Assembly: GCA_021772695.1 (NCBI GenBank)
Contig: JAJFLL010000258.1
Coordinates: forward strand, 1 to 11,078
DNA: 11,078 bases
DNA from: Deltaproteobacteria bacterium
Lineage (GTDB): Bacteria; UBA10199; DSSB01
Reading direction: 5' to 3'
Positions 1 through 5,877 of the stretch are shown in pieces. The notes under the pieces are model-generated. The model worked only from the letters and a program-made list of their open reading frames with translations. It was not told where the DNA came from and searched no databases. The first letter of the stretch is position 1, and each line of letters opens with the position of its first letter. A program made the position numbers and the translations under genes.

Positions 1-1
1 G

Positions 2-637
2 CGGGACGGGGTCGAACAAGACGGGATTATTTTTAAGGATTGGCTGGGAACTCTCATGGATTTCAAGCCAGGCCGGCTCTGGGAACAATTAGGTTTCAAG
101 GTTATCGCACTTTTAACCGCTCGCCTAAATCGATTAAGTGCAACCGAATATTTATTCGGTGACGATACTGAAAAGGATCCCATCGCCTTGTCGCTGTATG
201 CCAGAATTTTAGACGGTGATTTAAACGGAGGTGAATTAGAGAATATTTTAAAGGAAGGGGGAGTGCCTGCCGAGGATCGAGATCAAATCCAACGTCTCGT
301 CGAACAAATGGGAAACGTTTCGGGGAAGGTGGAAAAAATTTTTATTCATTTGGAAAATAACTCTAACCCTCTTGAGATCCAGGCTTTTGGACCCAAGGTA
401 GTTCCGGTTAAGGGGGCCTACCAAATGGGTTTGGTACTGCGGGATATGAAATTGGTAGACGATGCAACGGTCGACGCCGCCGGTAGCGCGGTATCATCGA
501 CAAAAGGTTATCGGTATTCCGACAGAAATCGATTGCTGGCCGATGCCAAAAAAAGAAAATTATTTAAAATAAAAAAATCAAAATCAAAAAAGTCAAATAA
601 AAAATCTCAACCCACCGCGTCAAAAATAATAAAATAA
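2..637 (+). CDS. C-terminal part of a probable HAD-superfamily phosphatase-like protein (5' partial)
   Basis: The reading frame is open to the left edge, so the ATG at 56 is probably internal and the true start lies outside the window. Counting from that ATG, residues 15-20 (KVIALL) followed by TAR look like a Rossmann strand and loop. GDDTEKD (35-41) resembles the acidic motif IV of HAD phosphatases, which helps bind magnesium. A later block (KIFIHLE, then FGPKVVPVKGAYQMGLVL, roughly 94-128) resembles the C-terminal core of uncharacterised HAD-like bacterial proteins I recall; the nucleophile DxD motif would lie upstream. The last 30 or so residues are almost all Lys, Ser and Asn, written in an A-rich stretch (about 547-637), and look like a disordered basic tail. 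No terminator is visible after the stop. The family call is from motif memory and is tentative; the substrate is unknown. Confidence 0.6.
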   Translation, partial: RDGVEQDGIIFKDWLGTLMDFKPGRLWEQLGFKVIALLTARLNRLSATEYLFGDDTEKDPIALSLYARILDGDLNGGELENILKEGGVPAEDRDQIQRLVEQMGNVSGKVEKIFIHLENNSNPLEIQAFGPKVVPVKGAYQMGLVLRDMKLVDDATVDAAGSAVSSTKGYRYSDRNRLLADAKKRKLFKIKKSKSKKSNKKSQPTASKIIK

Positions 638-651
638 ATCGTACTAAAATT

Positions 652-680
652 TTGTCCTTCTTTTAAAGATAGGTTATAAA
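652..680 (+). promoter_or_regulatory. Probable sigma-70 promoter of the FadL-type gene
   Basis: TTGTCC (652-657, 4 of 6 to the -35 consensus) and TATAAA (675-680, 5 of 6 to the -10) are separated by exactly 17 bp. Transcription would begin near 687, leaving a leader of about 15 nt that contains the GGGAGG ribosome site at 691-696. The region is AT-rich, so chance matches are possible, but the spacing and the position just ahead of a good ribosome site support it. Confidence 0.5.
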
Positions 681-701
681 TAGCCAACCTGGGAGGTAAT
701 C

Positions 702-1964
702 ATGAATGTGATCGTTAATAAAATCATTCCTACCTTATTGAGTTCCTTTGCTACTTTGGTTCTGTTACTCAGCGGGGGCCTGGCCCACGCCAGTAACGGT
801 CTTCAAGTCATCAGTACCGGACCTATCAGTTTAGGTTTAGGTGGCGCGGGTGTGGCGAAGCCGCAGAGCTCAAACGCTCTGTATATCAATCCAGCCGGCA
901 TGGTGGGTTTGGATTACCAAGCGGATTTATCCTTTACCACGGCCTTTCCCAGTAACTTGATGGGATCTTCTCTGGCCCCTGCGGGTAACCCCACAGCGAT
1001 CACTGCGGCGGGCGTCGACGATGCTGCCTTTATTCCTGCGGGCAGTATGGTATTCAAGGCATTTGGCTCCGACCGTTTGAGTTTAGGAGTAGGCGCTATT
1101 CCCAGTGCTGGGTTTCAGGTGGAATTTCCCGTCTCTCGATTCAATAATGCCATTACAGGAAATAATTACGACCGTTCGGGACGTTACGGAAATATTAAAA
1201 TTCTGCCCGGATTCTCCTTTAAGATTAACGATAAAATAAAGGTCGGGGGTGCCGTCGACATTAACTATGCCTTCTTTCATTCTGACAGCGCCACACTGCA
1301 ACTTGGTTTCCCTGAAACCGGTGGTGACAGCCGCTTTGATAGCGCCCTGGGTATTGGCGGTCGTATTGGCGTCATTTATACCCCCATCGATATGTTATCC
1401 ATCGGGCTCATGTATGTGACCCGCAGCTACATGCAGCAGTTCACTCGATATGCCGACTTGTTGCCTACCGGTCTCGATTTGCCCCAACAAGTACACGTGG
1501 GTGTGGCGGTGACTCCCATGGAAGGTGCTTTAATTTTGGCCGATTTTAGGTATCTCGATTGGTCCTCGGGCTTCATCGGAACGAGCTTGGGGCAGGGTGG
1601 TCTGCAATGGCGTGACCAATATACGTTGGCTGCAGGATTCCAATACAACTTTTTGCCCAAACTCAATTTTCCCCTTACACTGCGCTTGGGCTATAACTAC
1701 GGAAATTCTCCCATTACCCCATCGAATACCTTCCGAAATCTGCTAATTCCCACGGTGATCGAGCATCACTTGACCACGGGGCTTAGCTTGGATCTTACGG
1801 AACATATCGGCTTCGATTTGGCTTATATCCACGAATTTCAAAATACCGTTACCGATGACGGTAGCGGAAACCCCACTGGGGCCGGGTCCTTTGTCGGCAC
1901 TTCCGTCAATGCCTTCTCGGTAGGTATCCGTGGCCATTGGGGGCATAAAGCCAAGCCCAATTAA
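702..1964 (+). CDS. FadL/OmpP1/TodX-family outer-membrane transport protein
   Basis: Predicted outer-membrane beta-barrel for uptake of long-chain fatty acids or other hydrophobic compounds. Residues 1-30 form a classic signal peptide: basic start, hydrophobic core, then AHA before SNGL. The mature N-terminus carries the family hallmark, LGLGGAGVAKP (about 44-54) followed by NPAGM (63-67), matching the hatch and N-terminal plug of FadL proteins. The rest alternates short polar turns with aromatic, glycine-rich strands, and 420 aa is normal for the family. The ATG is preceded by GGGAGG at 691-696 with 5 nt spacing. The gene seems monocistronic, with its own promoter and a strong terminator after the stop. 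The exact ligand cannot be read from the sequence; fatty acids are only the family default, and many relatives transport aromatic hydrocarbons. Confidence 0.9.
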   Translation: MNVIVNKIIPTLLSSFATLVLLLSGGLAHASNGLQVISTGPISLGLGGAGVAKPQSSNALYINPAGMVGLDYQADLSFTTAFPSNLMGSSLAPAGNPTAITAAGVDDAAFIPAGSMVFKAFGSDRLSLGVGAIPSAGFQVEFPVSRFNNAITGNNYDRSGRYGNIKILPGFSFKINDKIKVGGAVDINYAFFHSDSATLQLGFPETGGDSRFDSALGIGGRIGVIYTPIDMLSIGLMYVTRSYMQQFTRYADLLPTGLDLPQQVHVGVAVTPMEGALILADFRYLDWSSGFIGTSLGQGGLQWRDQYTLAAGFQYNFLPKLNFPLTLRLGYNYGNSPITPSNTFRNLLIPTVIEHHLTTGLSLDLTEHIGFDLAYIHEFQNTVTDDGSGNPTGAGSFVGTSVNAFSVGIRGHWGHKAKPN

Positions 1965-2005
1965 TATAGAAAAGTTTATTTTTCCCGGGAACGGGGGAGT
2001 TTCAT

Positions 2006-2043
2006 AACCGCGCAAGTCAGTTATGGCTTGGGCGGTTTTTTTT
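2006..2043 (+). terminator. Rho-independent terminator after the FadL-type gene
   Basis: AACCGC (2006-2011) pairs with GCGGTT (2032-2037). Across one G/G mismatch the stem continues with CAAG/CTTG and two more pairs around the loop AGTTAT (2019-2024), and a T run spans 2036-2043. The run overlaps the last two bases of the stop codon of the convergent gene, so the hairpin sits just past both genes. It has a T tract only on the + strand, so it is a clear terminator for the FadL gene and at best a hairpin barrier for the other. Confidence 0.88.
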
Positions 2044-3478
2044 AATAGTAACGGAGTCGTTCCACGCCGCAGATAATACGGGCAAGTCGGGCCACTTGCA
2101 TGGCATAACCGTATTCATTGTCATACCAAACATATACGGTGGCGCGATTTTCGTGGGCTTGGGTGGCTAGGGAGTCGATGATGGCGGGGTGAGGATTACC
2201 GACCATGTCGGTAGAGACCACTTCTTCGTCGCGGGTATAATCAATTTGGGCCACCAGGGGACCATGTAATGAGGAGAGTCGCAGCGCCTCATTGATTTCC
2301 TCCCGGGTGACTTTTTGTCCCAACTCCAAATTCAATATGGCCAAAGATACATTAGGCGTCGGTACTCTAACGGCGTTTCCGGTAATTTTACCCGTTAACT
2401 CGGGAAGGGCCTTGGCGATGGCACTGGCCGCCCCAGTTTCGGTCAGAACCATATTAAGAGGTGCTGAGCGGCCGCGGCGTTTTTTTGGGTGAAAATTATC
2501 TAGGAGGTTTTGGTCGTTGGTAGAGGAATGGACCGTTTCCACATGGGCGTATTCGATGTGAAATTGATCATGCAGCACCTTGAGCGGTGGAACAATGGCA
2601 TTGGTGGTACAGCTAGCCGCAGAAAAGATACGTTCATTGGAAGTGTAAACCTTGGTATTGACCCCATATACCAAATTGGGGACATCCCCCTTGCCCGGGG
2701 CCGTCAATAGCACCCGGTCGGCTCCCTTGGCCTTGAGATGTTGTTCCAGGCCGGCACGGTCTCGCCATACCCCGGTATTGTCGATGATTAAGGCATTGTG
2801 AATATCAAAGGATTCATAATCCACTTGGGGCGGACTATTGGCGGAAATAAATTGAATTTGCGAACCGTTGGCAATCAAACACTGATTGGCTTCATCCACA
2901 CTAATATTGCCGCTAAAGGAACCATGAACCGAGTCCCGTCGAAGTAGATTGGCCCGCTTGGTCAAATTAATTTCACCACGGCATACCACACCACGAAGTC
3001 TTAAGGCATCGCCTCCGCCCTCTTCGTTAACCAAGATGCGGGCCATGATTCTTCCGATCCGGCCAAATCCATAGAGGACCACATCCCTGGGATGAAATGG
3101 ATTTTTCTTTGGACTTAGGTGATTCTTTAACCGTGATTTTAAAAACTCTTGTAGAGAGAATTTTTTTTGATCGGCATCCATCCACTCCAATACTAAAGTG
3201 CCGATGTCGATTCTCGATGGGCAAAGTTCAAGTGCTGAGAGGGATTCAATGATGGGTAGTGTATCGGAGATACCAAAATTTCTTTGGGAGATTTGGCGAC
3301 CATATTGATGACTCTTTAAAATTCCCACCGGTCCTTGCGAGACCAAGCGACGTCGAAAGAGCAAGAGTTCTACGGACCGATCCACCCATAAATCGTAAAT
3401 ATAACTAATGGCCTTGATGGCCAATTTTTTGTTCTCGATCCAGGTTTGACGTTCCAAATGGTTCGATTTTTTGTTCAT
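2042..3478 (-). CDS. gap: Long-form glyceraldehyde-3-phosphate dehydrogenase
   Basis: Catalyses the NAD(P)-dependent oxidative phosphorylation of glyceraldehyde-3-phosphate to 1,3-bisphosphoglycerate, or the reverse. The catalytic part starts near residue 132 with the Rossmann motif GFGRIGR (137-143). The active site is SAASCTTN with nucleophile Cys290, and the general-base histidine is His317 in TVHSSTNDQ. Later landmarks are TGAASAI (348-354), RVPTPNVS (371-378) and WYDNEYGY (451-458). About 130 residues precede this core, unlike the usual 330-340 aa enzymes. Such ~480-aa forms exist in Pseudomonas and Vibrio relatives, so the extension is a known subfamily trait and not a fusion to a recognised domain. 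It follows the aquaglyceroporin gene by 20 nt, suggesting one transcript. No good Shine-Dalgarno lies before the ATG, so translation may be coupled. Cofactor preference and catabolic versus gluconeogenic role are not decidable here. Confidence 0.92.
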   Translation of the reverse strand: MNKKSNHLERQTWIENKKLAIKAISYIYDLWVDRSVELLLFRRRLVSQGPVGILKSHQYGRQISQRNFGISDTLPIIESLSALELCPSRIDIGTLVLEWMDADQKKFSLQEFLKSRLKNHLSPKKNPFHPRDVVLYGFGRIGRIMARILVNEEGGGDALRLRGVVCRGEINLTKRANLLRRDSVHGSFSGNISVDEANQCLIANGSQIQFISANSPPQVDYESFDIHNALIIDNTGVWRDRAGLEQHLKAKGADRVLLTAPGKGDVPNLVYGVNTKVYTSNERIFSAASCTTNAIVPPLKVLHDQFHIEYAHVETVHSSTNDQNLLDNFHPKKRRGRSAPLNMVLTETGAASAIAKALPELTGKITGNAVRVPTPNVSLAILNLELGQKVTREEINEALRLSSLHGPLVAQIDYTRDEEVVSTDMVGNPHPAIIDSLATQAHENRATVYVWYDNEYGYAMQVARLARIICGVERLRYY

Positions 3479-3498
3479 GGGGATAATACGAATGACGC

Positions 3499-4383
3499 TT
3501 ACTCAGAGGTTTGGACTTCGGCCCTAAGATTGGTTCCGCCGTCACTTAAATCGATACCTTGATCGACTTTTAAATCCACCTTGCCGAATAGTGGTCTCAC
3601 TAGGGTTTCATAGACCAATCCGCCTAATATTCCACCACAGATGGGGGCTAATATGAATAACCACCATTCATTTCCTCGCGGACCGGGGAAGGCCATTTCT
3701 TTAAAGCCGATCAGATAACTGAAGATACGTGGGCCAAGGTCCCTCGCGGGATTCATGGCAGCCATGGTCAGTGGAGCCGCAATGCCCACCATGGCGGCTA
3801 CAATGAGGCCGACGAACCATGGAACTAAATTGGATTTCGGCGCCCCTTCATGACGGTCCTCCGTTAAAGCCAAAATCATAAAAACCAAAATTCCGGTGAT
3901 GACCACTTCAACGCCGAAGGCGGTTAGGGTGGAGACCTTGGCCCAGGCGGCCGCATCGGTACCGATGATGCCGGGATTGGGATAAAAACAACTGAAGATC
4001 ATCATGATTTTTTGACTGCCAGCCGCTCCCATGGCCACCCCCAACTTGTCGGCTAAGGGAAGCCAAAAACCGCTCCAGAGCAACCAAATGAGGGCCGAGG
4101 CCAAAAAAGCGCCCAAGATTTGGCTGCCGATGTAAGGGAGTACCTTTTTCCAAGAAAGCCCTCGGTACAGTGCCATGGAAATGGTTACGGCTGGGTTCAA
4201 ATGAGCTCCTGAGATGGGGCCCACGGCGTAGACAGCTAGCACTACGGCCAGACCCCAGAGCATGGCCACCCCCCAGAGGGTCATAGCCCCGGTGTTGACG
4301 GCCATGGCGACGGCCATATTGCCGATGAAGATCAAGATAAAGGTGCCGATCACTTCGGCAAGACATTCTTTTAGTGTGGGCAT
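3499..4383 (-). CDS. glpF: Aquaglyceroporin (MIP family, GlpF-like)
   Basis: Inner-membrane channel for glycerol and small neutral solutes. I chose the ATG at 4383 (294 aa) because AAGGAGG (4388-4394) precedes it by 4 nt; a further in-frame ATG at 4446 would add 21 residues with no family similarity. There are six membrane segments and two half-helices. The first pore motif is GAHLNPAV (NPA at 63-65) and the second MNPARDLGP (NPA at 211-213). The Asp after NPAR is typical of aquaglyceroporins as opposed to strict water channels. Trp43 matches the GlpF selectivity-filter tryptophan, Arg214 the filter arginine, and the position of GlpF Phe200 appears to be Ala208. The stop lies 20 nt before the GAPDH start. 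No glycerol kinase is in the window. Family call firm; solute preference inferred. Confidence 0.92.
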   Translation of the reverse strand: MPTLKECLAEVIGTFILIFIGNMAVAMAVNTGAMTLWGVAMLWGLAVVLAVYAVGPISGAHLNPAVTISMALYRGLSWKKVLPYIGSQILGAFLASALIWLLWSGFWLPLADKLGVAMGAAGSQKIMMIFSCFYPNPGIIGTDAAAWAKVSTLTAFGVEVVITGILVFMILALTEDRHEGAPKSNLVPWFVGLIVAAMVGIAAPLTMAAMNPARDLGPRIFSYLIGFKEMAFPGPRGNEWWLFILAPICGGILGGLVYETLVRPLFGKVDLKVDQGIDLSDGGTNLRAEVQTSE

Positions 4384-4472
4384 GGAGCCTCCTTCGGATG
4401 CCAAGGGAAAGGCCTGGGCGCTAACAAATTTAGGATAAGGGGGCAAGGGGAGCTTGGAAGGACGGCTTTCTC

Positions 4473-4501
4473 TTGGGGCCCCGGGTAGATTTGGTTAAGA
4501 T
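4473..4501 (+). promoter_or_regulatory. Weak candidate promoter for the small exported protein
   Basis: TTGGGG (4473-4478) and TAAGAT (4496-4501, 4 of 6 to the -10) are 17 bp apart. Transcription would start within a base or so of the ATG at 4508. There is no Shine-Dalgarno in front of that ATG, which would fit a leaderless message. The -35 match is poor. Confidence 0.25.
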
Positions 4502-4507
4502 GACCCC

Positions 4508-4993
4508 ATGACCAGATTTTTTCTGATTTTTGGCCTTATCGTGACCTTATTCCCCGTAAATTTGTTGGCCTATAGCTACGGACCCGCCTGTCAGTGGATC
4601 CACTTGGTAGGTGGAGTAGAGCGCCCTCCTGAACTTGAAGGGGAGGGGCCAATTTTATTGAGTGTCACTTATCAATTCGACGAGATGAAACAACCTGCAA
4701 CTCTGCTCACCAATTACCCCCTGGCCAAGGATCAATTTCGGTTCTTTTTTGCAGGGTTTACCGAAAATTTGCCGAATACCCTCCTGGTGCCGCCCATGTT
4801 TTTTTTCGCCAAAGAAATCACCTTTCAATATTACGCCAAAACCCGGGACGGAAAATGGCGCAGTCCCTTTCAGAAGAGTGTGTTTCGGCCGCCACAAATT
4901 CCCAAGGTAGATATTCCTGCCCATCGGAACCAAGAATATCGTTGCCATACAGGCATTCAACTCAAACCCATTGCCCTCCAACGACAACGGTAG
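4508..4993 (+). CDS. Small exported protein of unknown function
   Basis: I do not recognise this 161-aa protein. Residues 1-21 form a plausible signal peptide: MTR, a hydrophobic core, and a break at LLA before YSYGPA. The mature part of about 140 residues is rich in Phe, Tyr and Pro and has only two cysteines, Cys28 and Cys146, which could form one disulfide in the periplasm. No lipobox, membrane segment or enzyme motif is visible. The alternation of hydrophobic stretches (ILLSVTYQF, EITFQYYAKTRDGKW) suggests a small beta fold. It is divergent from the aquaglyceroporin gene and ends 74 nt before the ferredoxin ATG. No clear ribosome site precedes the ATG. That the gene is real rests on the signal peptide and the lack of any competing frame. 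Confidence 0.65.
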   Translation: MTRFFLIFGLIVTLFPVNLLAYSYGPACQWIHLVGGVERPPELEGEGPILLSVTYQFDEMKQPATLLTNYPLAKDQFRFFFAGFTENLPNTLLVPPMFFFAKEITFQYYAKTRDGKWRSPFQKSVFRPPQIPKVDIPAHRNQEYRCHTGIQLKPIALQRQR

Positions 4994-4994
4994 A

Positions 4995-5038
4995 CCACCT
5001 CTGTCAGCTTGACATAGGGGCCCCTAGCCAGTAGGTGG
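4995..5038 (+). promoter_or_regulatory. Compact folded element / operator-like dyads upstream of the ferredoxin gene
   Basis: CCACCT (4995-5000) is exactly complementary to AGGTGG (5033-5038). Enclosed are two perfect dyads: TGTCA-GCT-TGACA (5002-5014) and the 12-bp palindrome TAGGGGCCCCTA (5015-5026). As RNA this could fold into a three-way junction; as DNA the TGTCA dyad overlaps a TTGACA -35-like hexamer (5009-5014) and could be a repressor site. No good -10 stands at the right spacing and no T run follows, so it is not an intrinsic terminator. Confidence 0.35.
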
Positions 5039-5067
5039 GAAAGCCGTTAAAATGATGAGGCATTTTG

Positions 5068-5502
5068 ATGAATGAACCTGAAGAAAAATCCCCGGCCCCC
5101 ATAGATCAAGAGGCCTACTCTTACGACTATGTGTTGCCACCTGAAGCGGAAGGCCTTGAAGTTTTGTCTGCGGCCAATCCACCTGCATCGGAGTACGCCA
5201 AAATAAAACTCAAAAAGCGGCCCAAATCAGTGGCCGTGGTCGATATAGACAGCTGTGTGGGCTGCGAATATTGCGTGCACGTTTGCCCCATTCCCAATTG
5301 TCTCTCGCTGGTAGCTCCAGGGACCGCAAATCCCCAAATCGCCACCACCATTCTCGTCAACGAAGCCACATGTATCGCTTGTCGCAATTGCGAAGTGGCC
5401 TGTCCCTACGATGCCATTCATGTGGTGAAACGTGAAGATAAGCCCAAGTGGCAATTTTCCGTCAACCTGCCTGACATCACCGTTCTTGAAGAAGTAGAAT
5501 AA
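5068..5502 (+). CDS. 2x[4Fe-4S] ferredoxin-type protein
   Basis: Small electron carrier with two cubane clusters. The first motif is CVGCEYCVHVCP (Cys63, 66, 69, 73, with an extra Cys78) and the second CIACRNCEVACP (Cys102, 105, 108, 112). The CxxCxxCxxxCP pattern is complete in both, as in bacterial dicluster ferredoxins. About 24 residues separate the motifs, and a 55-residue acidic, proline-containing N-terminal extension plus a 30-residue tail make it longer (144 aa) than minimal 55-80-aa ferredoxins. It has no signal peptide, so it is cytoplasmic. The ATG at 5068 is preferred over the TTG at 5065 because GAGG at 5057-5060 sits 7 nt before it. No partner oxidoreductase is adjacent, so the redox partner is unknown. 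The first hairpin terminator downstream (5610-5637) may also end this transcript. Confidence 0.85.
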   Translation: MNEPEEKSPAPIDQEAYSYDYVLPPEAEGLEVLSAANPPASEYAKIKLKKRPKSVAVVDIDSCVGCEYCVHVCPIPNCLSLVAPGTANPQIATTILVNEATCIACRNCEVACPYDAIHVVKREDKPKWQFSVNLPDITVLEEVE

Positions 5503-5524
5503 TTTTAAATAGTTAAATGAAAGT

Positions 5525-5570
5525 GGCCGGGCGAATCGAAAAGGTGCGCAACCGGAGCCCAAGGTGGCCG
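5525..5570 (+). other. GC-rich possible structured RNA segment downstream of the ferredoxin gene
   Basis: In an AT-rich spacer, this GC-rich block can nest three helices: GGCC (5525-5528) with GGCC (5566-5569), GGGC (5529-5532) with GCCC (5557-5560), and GGT (5543-5545) with ACC (5551-5553). It resembles no riboswitch I can name with confidence; some pieces (GAAA, GCGCAA, CCCAAGG) recall the c-di-GMP-I class but the required helices are missing. It lies about 20 nt before the first anti-SD repeat and could be the 5' part of that RNA or the 3' end of the ferredoxin message. Confidence 0.25.
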
Positions 5571-5590
5571 ATAATTTTAATAGAAATAAT

Positions 5591-5638
5591 TTAGCGATCC
5601 TCCTTTACAAGCCTCGGGAAACCGAGGCTTTTTTTTTG
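5591..5638 (+). ncRNA. Repeat copy 1: candidate anti-Shine-Dalgarno small RNA
   Basis: This 48-bp unit recurs at 5877-5924 with a single change (A5610 here, G5896 there). It begins TTAGCGAT, then CCTCCTTT (5599-5606), then a terminator hairpin and nine T's. The conserved pyrimidine stretch is unpaired and complementary to ribosome-binding sites (AAGGAGG). It also resembles the 3' end of 16S rRNA, GATCACCTCCTTT, with two bases missing. A -10-like AATAAT lies at 5585-5590, but no good -35 is seen. It starts 88 nt after the ferredoxin stop, so it could be a 3'-UTR-derived RNA or that gene's terminator. The duplication including the non-hairpin part argues for more than a plain terminator. Confidence 0.5.
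5610..5637 (+). terminator. Intrinsic terminator, repeat copy 1
   Basis: AGCCTCGG (5610-5617) pairs perfectly with CCGAGGCT (5622-5629) around a GAAA loop (5618-5621), a GNRA tetraloop, and T's run from 5629 to 5637. This is a very strong rho-independent terminator for transcripts moving rightward. Confidence 0.93.
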
Positions 5639-5766
5639 GATTTTCTTGTTCCTTGGTGGGTCTCTATTTTGGCAATCCCGTTCCCTTTTCAAAACAATCT
5701 TAAATATGAAAAAACTTCTGGGTGGCGTCCACACAGGGGCGGCATTCTTAAGATATTGTAATTACT

Positions 5767-5790
5767 ATTGAAATTTTCAATTCATATTGA
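5767..5790. promoter_or_regulatory. AT-rich palindromes in the spacer, possible operator
   Basis: ATTGAAA-T-TTTCAAT (5767-5781) is a perfect 15-bp dyad. Its right half also pairs with a further ATTGA (5786-5790) as TCAAT-N4-ATTGA (5777-5790), so the half-site occurs three times at close spacing. It lies about 90 bp before the second repeat copy. This could be a binding site for a regulator, or chance in AT-rich DNA. Confidence 0.25.
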
Positions 5791-5848
5791 GGTGTAAACT
5801 ACCCAATCAAAAAGATGAGTCTTGACCACAAAAAAATAGCAACGGGTT

Positions 5849-5877
5849 TTGGTTGGAGTCGATAACTATACTGTAAT
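5849..5877 (+). promoter_or_regulatory. Candidate promoter of repeat copy 2
   Basis: TTGGTT (5849-5854, 3 of 6) and TGTAAT (5872-5877, 5 of 6 to the -10) are 17 bp apart, which would start transcription near 5884. An alternative -10, TATACT (5867-5872, 5 of 6), has no acceptable -35 but would start at about 5879. Either way the transcript would begin almost at the anti-SD segment and be only about 40-45 nt long. No gene in the sense direction lies before it for nearly 380 bp. Confidence 0.35.

Noticed and set aside
1083..1301. Minus-strand open frames inside the FadL-type gene and similar antisense frames elsewhere
   Set aside because: They mirror strong coding sequence on the other strand and have no ribosome sites or recognisable motifs.
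4384..4446. 21-residue N-terminal extension of the aquaglyceroporin from the ATG at 4446
   Set aside because: The AAGGAGG site lies inside this stretch, correctly spaced for the ATG at 4383, and the extension has no family similarity.
5591..5638. Minus-strand reading of the repeat as a ribosome site (AAAGGAGG) for a small gene
   Set aside because: No ATG, GTG or TTG start follows at suitable spacing in both copies, while the T run and hairpin orientation fit the + strand.
5564..5761. 65-residue open frame running through repeat copy 1
   Set aside because: It reads through the hairpin and T run of a strong terminator, has no ribosome site and shows no protein-like pattern.
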